DNA from: Dimargaris cristalligena
Lineage: Eukaryota > Kickxellomycota > Dimargaritomycetes > Dimargaritales > Dimargaritaceae
NCBI GenBank assembly: GCA_027576995.1
Contig: JANBQC010000564.1
Coordinates: forward strand, 1 to 18,483
DNA: 18,483 nt
Reading direction: 5' to 3'
How positions within the stretch are numbered: position 1 is the first letter of the stretch; every line of letters starts with the position of its first letter. The notes under the pieces were generated by a model. The model ran no database searches, was not told the DNA's origin, and saw nothing but the letters and a program-made list of their open reading frames with translations. A program made the position numbers and the translations under genes. This document shows positions 18,011 through 18,483 of this stretch, one piece after another.

Positions 18011-18391
18011 ATGGTCAAGCTTATCGCCGTTGCTCTCCTCACCACTCTCTCGGCCATCGCCGTTTCAGCCATGCCCCAACATTGGGACGGCACTTGCAGT
18101 GTTTCCAAACCGTGCGCCAACGGCACCTGCTGCAGTGGTTTCGGCTCTTGCGGTTCCACTGACGCTCACTGCGGGTTCGGTTGCCAAAGCGGTCCTTGCA
18201 AGGGTGTCCCCACTCCCGCCTCCACTAAACCCCCGCCCAGAGGCCCCGGCAGTTGCAGTCCTTATACGCCCTGCCAGAGTGGTGCGTGCTGTAGCCAGCA
18301 AGGCTTCTGTGGCTTCACTAATTCCCATTGCGGTGCTGGCTGTCTGAACGGCCCTTGCGGCCAAGTATTCAACCGTCGCTCTAGCCCCTAG
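18011..18391 (+). CDS. secreted protein with two hevein-type (type 1) chitin-binding domains, 126 aa
   Basis: ATG at 18011 (CTCCACCATGG, near-ideal context), TAG at 18389-18391. Residues 1-20 (MVKLIAVALLTTLSAIAVSA) are a signal peptide, likely cut before Met21. Domain 1 has cysteines at 29, 35, 40, 41, 47, 54, 58 and 63; domain 2 at 82, 88, 93, 94, 100, 107, 111 and 116. Both follow C-x5-C-x4-CC-x5-C-x6-C-x3-C-x4-C, the eight-cysteine hevein layout with shorter loops. A Pro-rich linker (about 66-80) joins them. Hevein binds N-acetylglucosamine with a Ser and aromatic residues after the CC pair. Here CCSGFGSCG and CCSQQGFCG keep the Ser but have fewer aromatics, so binding may be weak or altered. 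There is no catalytic domain, so it is probably a secreted lectin-like protein acting on chitin in its own wall or another organism's. It is the intact partner of the gene at 4776-5177. Confidence 0.9.
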   Translation: MVKLIAVALLTTLSAIAVSAMPQHWDGTCSVSKPCANGTCCSGFGSCGSTDAHCGFGCQSGPCKGVPTPASTKPPPRGPGSCSPYTPCQSGACCSQQGFCGFTNSHCGAGCLNGPCGQVFNRRSSP

Positions 18392-18483
18392 TCCAGCCAA
18401 ATCTAAGTAACCATGTACTAGGTTTCTGACTACATCGGTCGGAATCACAAGCCCATCACGCTATCCGAATGCCTGCTACATCG

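Larger units (their letters stand above)
17328..18465 (+). repeat. segmental duplication, intact copy B (partner 4090-5240)
   Basis: Collinear with copy A across the upstream region, TATA box, CDS and about 60 bp of 3' flank. CpGs are retained throughout, so this copy has escaped the CpG loss seen in copy A. Confidence 0.85.

Overview
The window looks like a gene-poor, repeat-bearing stretch of a fungal nuclear genome. The evidence is an intact secreted protein with two hevein-type (type 1) chitin-binding domains, several unrelated small secreted proteins, TATA boxes roughly 160-200 bp ahead of start codons, no bacterial-style operons or ribosome binding sites, and degenerate LTR-like repeats. 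An early-diverging fungus is a reasonable guess, but the species cannot be fixed from sequence alone. Codons in the best genes tend to end in C or G, while the DNA between them is AT-rich.

Layout. Bases 2-151 are the 3' end of a gene entering from the left. Bases 152-1581 hold no confident gene. A 203-aa secreted protein lies on the minus strand at 1582-2193. From 2457 to about 3830 there are coding-like fragments. From 3824 to 6651 the DNA is almost free of CpG (I count two). This block contains a decayed second copy of the chitin-binding gene (4776-5177, one internal TGA) and a solo-LTR-like repeat (about 5626-6334). A 97-aa basic secreted protein lies at 7697-7990 (minus). A truncated GC-rich 5' gene fragment lies around 9285-9455 (minus). 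A second CpG-poor block, about 10065-12890, holds two more copies of the LTR-like repeat facing each other. A degenerate zinc-finger-like ORF lies at 12774-13446 (minus). After another gene-poor stretch comes a 181-aa secreted protein with a 13-cysteine C-terminal module (15896-16441, plus). The intact chitin-binding gene closes the window (18011-18391, plus).

The main result is the pair of chitin-binding gene copies. About 1.1 kb (4090-5240 and 17328-18465) is duplicated, including promoter and 3' flank. The right copy is intact with 25 CpGs in its CDS. The left copy has kept one. Of the 24 lost sites, 20 read TG or CA, three read TA and one reads AG, which is the mark of methyl-cytosine deamination. 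Only one copy is affected, unlike classical repeat-induced point mutation, so the left copy appears to sit in methylated, silenced chromatin together with retroelement remnants.

The four clearest secreted-protein genes and the decayed copy share a TATAAATA-type box 158-197 bp upstream of the ATG. This suggests a common class of strongly TATA-dependent, possibly co-regulated secreted proteins. No pathway can be assigned. A role at the fungal surface or in interaction with other chitin-containing organisms is an inference from the chitin-binding domains only.
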